Shown here: positions 6,518 to 8,758 of the stretch, in pieces
Layout of the letters: each line of letters starts with the position of its first letter
How positions within the stretch are numbered: the stretch's first letter is position 1
Origin: DATJQA01 sp041169145
GTDB lineage: Bacteria; Patescibacteriota; Minisyncoccia; UBA6257; 2-01-FULL-56-20
Direction: 5' to 3'
Length of the DNA: 8,758 nucleotides
NCBI GenBank assembly: GCA_041169145.1
Contig: JBEEJO010000032.1
Location: 1 to 8,758, forward strand
Notes under the pieces: generated by a model
Told to the model about the DNA's origin: nothing
The model's database searches: none
The model's input: the letters and a program-made list of their open reading frames with translations, nothing else
Program-made: the position numbers and the translations under genes

Positions 6518-8758
6518 GTGAACGTTCCATTTCGCAAGCTAAGCATTCTCGCCATCTGTAGCGCGCTCGGAGTCCTCATGCTCGCCGCGTATGCGCAGTT
6601 CGGTCCCGATGAGCGGGCGCAGGCATATGGGCCCGTACCGCCCGAATACCCGACGGTGTCCCGCCCGATCGTTGCCAAGGTGTTTGACGTCCGAGGAGAT
6701 GCAACGTCCATCGAGCCGAGCATCGTTACGGCGAACGATACGGTGCGCGTCCTCATTCCGGAGCCGAAGCGCGCGTTCCGGCCCGGACGCTATACGCTTC
6801 GCATATGGACGCTCAAGAACAACGTCATTTATTTCACCGAAAGTTCGTTCCTCTGGGGCGTGCTTGCGGTGAACTTCAACAAGTCGATATATCCGACGGG
6901 TGACACGGCGGATATCGGTATCACCGTGCTGGATGATTTCGGCAAGACGGTCTGCGATGCCGACGTGGACATGAACATCGTCGCGCCCGACGGGACGACG
7001 ACGTATCTCTCATCGCGGCGCAATACCATAGACAAGAGCGTGCTGTGCGGTCCGAATACCGTCACCATGGTGCCGGATTTTTCCGCCGAGTATCCGGTGC
7101 GAATACCCGGAACGTATCAGGTCGTTGTCACCGCAACGACGCCGAACGGCACGCGGCAGATCGCCGATTCGTTCGCGGCGGAAATTTCTCCGCGGTTCGA
7201 AGTGGAACGTATCGGTCCCATCCGCATCTATCCGCCGATGCCGTATCACATGACCCTTCGCGTCACCGCGCATGAGGATTTCAACGGGTCGGTCACGGAA
7301 TATATTCCCAGTTCGTTCATCGTATCGGAAACCACCGCGACGGTCGCGCCGGGAGCAGATGCGCAAACGCTCACCTGGCCCATTTCCATCACGTCGGGCA
7401 CGACCGTTGCATTTGCGTACGCATTCAAAGCGCCTAACGTAAGTCCGGAACTGTATAAAGTCGGTCCCGCCGAACTCACAAGCGAACCAAACTCCCGAAC
7501 GACGTTTTGGAAGGAGTATCGCGAATGGCAGATCGCCGCGGACGCGGCGAATACGGTCATCATCGTCACGAGCACCGCTTCAACGACGTGGGTCACTCCG
7601 AACGATTGGAACAATGCGAGCAACACCGTTGAGGTCATCGGCGCCGGCGGCGGAGGCATAGCTGGCGGCACCAGCGGTTCGGGCGGCGGCGCCGGCGGAG
7701 GATATGCATTGAAAACCAACGTAACATCAACGGCTGGCGCGTCCATTACGATCCAGATCGGGAGCAGTACCGCGGCGGGCGCAACGGGCGGCGACACGTT
7801 CTTTAAGGGCGCGACGTGCGCCGCATCCGTCGTTTGCGCAAAAGGCGGACCTGGCGCAACAAGCGCGACCGGCGCCACGGCCGTGGCGTCATCAAGCGCC
7901 GTCGGTGATACGCGTTATGCGGGCGGCAATGGCGGTACGGGAAGTGGAACCGGAGACAGCGGAGGCGGCGGAGGAGGCGCAGGCGGACCCATGGGCGATG
8001 GCCGTATCGGAGGAAACGGCCGAGCAAATGCAACGAGTACGGGCGGCGGCGGCGGCGGCGCGTCCGGCGGAGCGCCTGGCACTATCGGAGCCGTCACCGG
8101 AGGAGCCGGCGGCAACAATGACCTTAGCGCCGGCGGGGGCGCTGGGGGAACGGCTGTCGCATCGTCGACGCCAGGTTCGGCCGGCGGCGGAGGCGGCGGT
8201 GGAGGCAATGTCACCAGCACTCGAACCGGAGCGATTGGAGGAGCCGGTCGAACAGTGTGGACGGACTCCCTGACGAACGCCACCTCCGGCCCTGGCGGCG
8301 GCGGAGGAGGAGCGGGGAGCAATAACACGGGGAATGTCAACGCGTATGGAGGCACCGGCGGCAGATACGGAGGAGGAGGTGGTGGTGGTGAGTCGACGGG
8401 CGGGGGCGGCGCGCAAGGCGTCATCATTATCACGTATACTCCATTGGTCAGTGGGCCAACCGTCTCGAGCGTTCTTTTGAATAACGGCTCGGACATCACG
8501 CTCACGCCGAACACGACGACGCCGATCAGCGTGAATGCAGTAGTGTCCAACTCACCCTGTTCCAACATTGCGGGCGGCACGACGACGATACAGCTCTACC
8601 GGTCCGCCATCACATCGTCTACATGCAAGAACTCGCCGGATGTGAGGAATTGTTACCGGGCGACCGCGTTTACCGCATCCAGCTCGTGTTCCGGGAACAA
8701 CGTGAATACCACGACGACATTTAATGTCTGGTATTTCGCCGATGCCACGGACGCATCG
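6518..8758 (+). CDS. Large secreted surface protein: MG2-like, glycine-rich and Ig-like domains (3' partial)
   Basis: An uninterrupted frame of 747 codons runs from GTG 6518 to the window end. GTG is chosen because it yields a complete signal peptide: Arg6-Lys7, hydrophobic core 8-24, AYA cleavage site at 24-26. The first ATG (6578) lies inside that core. The start is 4 bp after the previous stop with no Shine-Dalgarno, suggesting coupling. Mature domains: a beta-rich segment at about 48-117 (PGRYTLRIWT); a macroglobulin MG2-like domain at about 118-215 (NFNKSIYPTGDTADI, VLDDFGKTVCD, with Cys146 and Cys177); another beta-rich domain to about 325; a short linker with EYREWQIAADA (333-343); a glycine-rich domain at 375-637 with Cys434 and Cys440, ending in GVIIITYTP; and an Ig-like domain from about 645 with Cys681, 703, 712 and 724. 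This modular build suits an adhesin or surface-layer-associated protein, probably extending well past the window. The ligand is unknown. Confidence 0.9.
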   Translation, partial: MNVPFRKLSILAICSALGVLMLAAYAQFGPDERAQAYGPVPPEYPTVSRPIVAKVFDVRGDATSIEPSIVTANDTVRVLIPEPKRAFRPGRYTLRIWTLKNNVIYFTESSFLWGVLAVNFNKSIYPTGDTADIGITVLDDFGKTVCDADVDMNIVAPDGTTTYLSSRRNTIDKSVLCGPNTVTMVPDFSAEYPVRIPGTYQVVVTATTPNGTRQIADSFAAEISPRFEVERIGPIRIYPPMPYHMTLRVTAHEDFNGSVTEYIPSSFIVSETTATVAPGADAQTLTWPISITSGTTVAFAYAFKAPNVSPELYKVGPAELTSEPNSRTTFWKEYREWQIAADAANTVIIVTSTASTTWVTPNDWNNASNTVEVIGAGGGGIAGGTSGSGGGAGGGYALKTNVTSTAGASITIQIGSSTAAGATGGDTFFKGATCAASVVCAKGGPGATSATGATAVASSSAVGDTRYAGGNGGTGSGTGDSGGGGGGAGGPMGDGRIGGNGRANATSTGGGGGGASGGAPGTIGAVTGGAGGNNDLSAGGGAGGTAVASSTPGSAGGGGGGGGNVTSTRTGAIGGAGRTVWTDSLTNATSGPGGGGGGAGSNNTGNVNAYGGTGGRYGGGGGGGESTGGGGAQGVIIITYTPLVSGPTVSSVLLNNGSDITLTPNTTTPISVNAVVSNSPCSNIAGGTTTIQLYRSAITSSTCKNSPDVRNCYRATAFTASSSCSGNNVNTTTTFNVWYFADATDAS
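7640..8410 (+). repeat. Glycine-codon low-complexity tract (GGC/GGA/GGT runs)
   Basis: This stretch encodes the glycine-rich domain of the surface protein and consists largely of runs of GGN codons broken by Ala, Ser, Thr and Asn. The longest pure runs are GGC-type at about 8042-8060 and GGA/GGT-type at about 8369-8390. Unit length is three bases, so slippage would change length without breaking the frame. The opposite strand reads as Pro-rich open frames, which are shadows. Confidence 0.85.

Noticed and set aside
7905..8273. A + strand frame of 122 codons within the glycine-rich region
   Set aside because: It is another frame of the low-complexity GGN tract; the frame from 6518 is continuous and has signal peptide and domains.
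7915..8580. Proline-rich minus-strand frame of 221 codons
   Set aside because: It is the antisense of GGN glycine codons (read as CCN proline), which also removes stop codons by composition.

Overview
This 8.76-kb window looks like a chromosomal piece of a Candidate Phyla Radiation (Patescibacteria, Parcubacteria-like) bacterium with a GC-rich genome. The evidence is indirect. Every gene is on the + strand and closely packed, Shine-Dalgarno sites are hard to see, and the nucleotide-excision-repair proteins have lost domains. The last two genes also have an architecture I associate with Parcubacteria cell-surface proteins: N-terminal signals, Pro/Ala-rich linkers, a large glycine-rich block and an Ig-like tail. 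The taxonomic call is inference; there is no rRNA or other phylogenetic marker here apart from uvrA and uvrC.

Region 1 (2-4794) is a probable operon. It holds the C-terminal three quarters of uvrA (damage recognition ATPase, cut by the window start), an unrecognised five-helix membrane protein (2150-2707), a patatin-like phospholipase (2712-3578) and uvrC (about 3532-4794). Gaps are 39 bp and 4 bp, followed by an overlap of up to 47 bp, so these genes are probably co-transcribed and translationally coupled. uvrB is not in the window. Both repair proteins are reduced: UvrA lacks the roughly 110-residue insertion domain that normally splits its first CxxC...CxxC zinc module, and UvrC stops just after its RNase H-like nuclease and lacks the C-terminal helix-hairpin-helix domain. 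Each gene also carries a short in-frame insert of repeat-like DNA in a weakly conserved loop: a GC palindrome plus hairpin in uvrA, and the sequence CCTTCGACAAGCTCAG in uvrC.

Region 2 (4795-8758) is a second transcription unit of two envelope proteins. A 54-bp gap after uvrC holds an extended -10 promoter (TGGTAGAAT) only 9 bp from the next ATG, which predicts a leaderless or nearly leaderless mRNA. The first gene (4849-6513) encodes a membrane-anchored protein whose apparent beta-sandwich ectodomain is interrupted by about 200 residues of Pro/Ala-rich sequence. The second starts at a GTG (6518), has a clean signal peptide and runs off the end of the window. Its order is an N-terminal beta-rich domain, a macroglobulin MG2-like domain, a glycine-rich domain of about 260 residues, then a Cys-containing Ig-like domain. 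Together they look like surface or adhesion components; the substrate or partner cannot be read from sequence.

There are no tRNA or rRNA genes, CRISPR arrays, insertion sequences or convincing terminators, and no gene-free stretch longer than about 60 bp.
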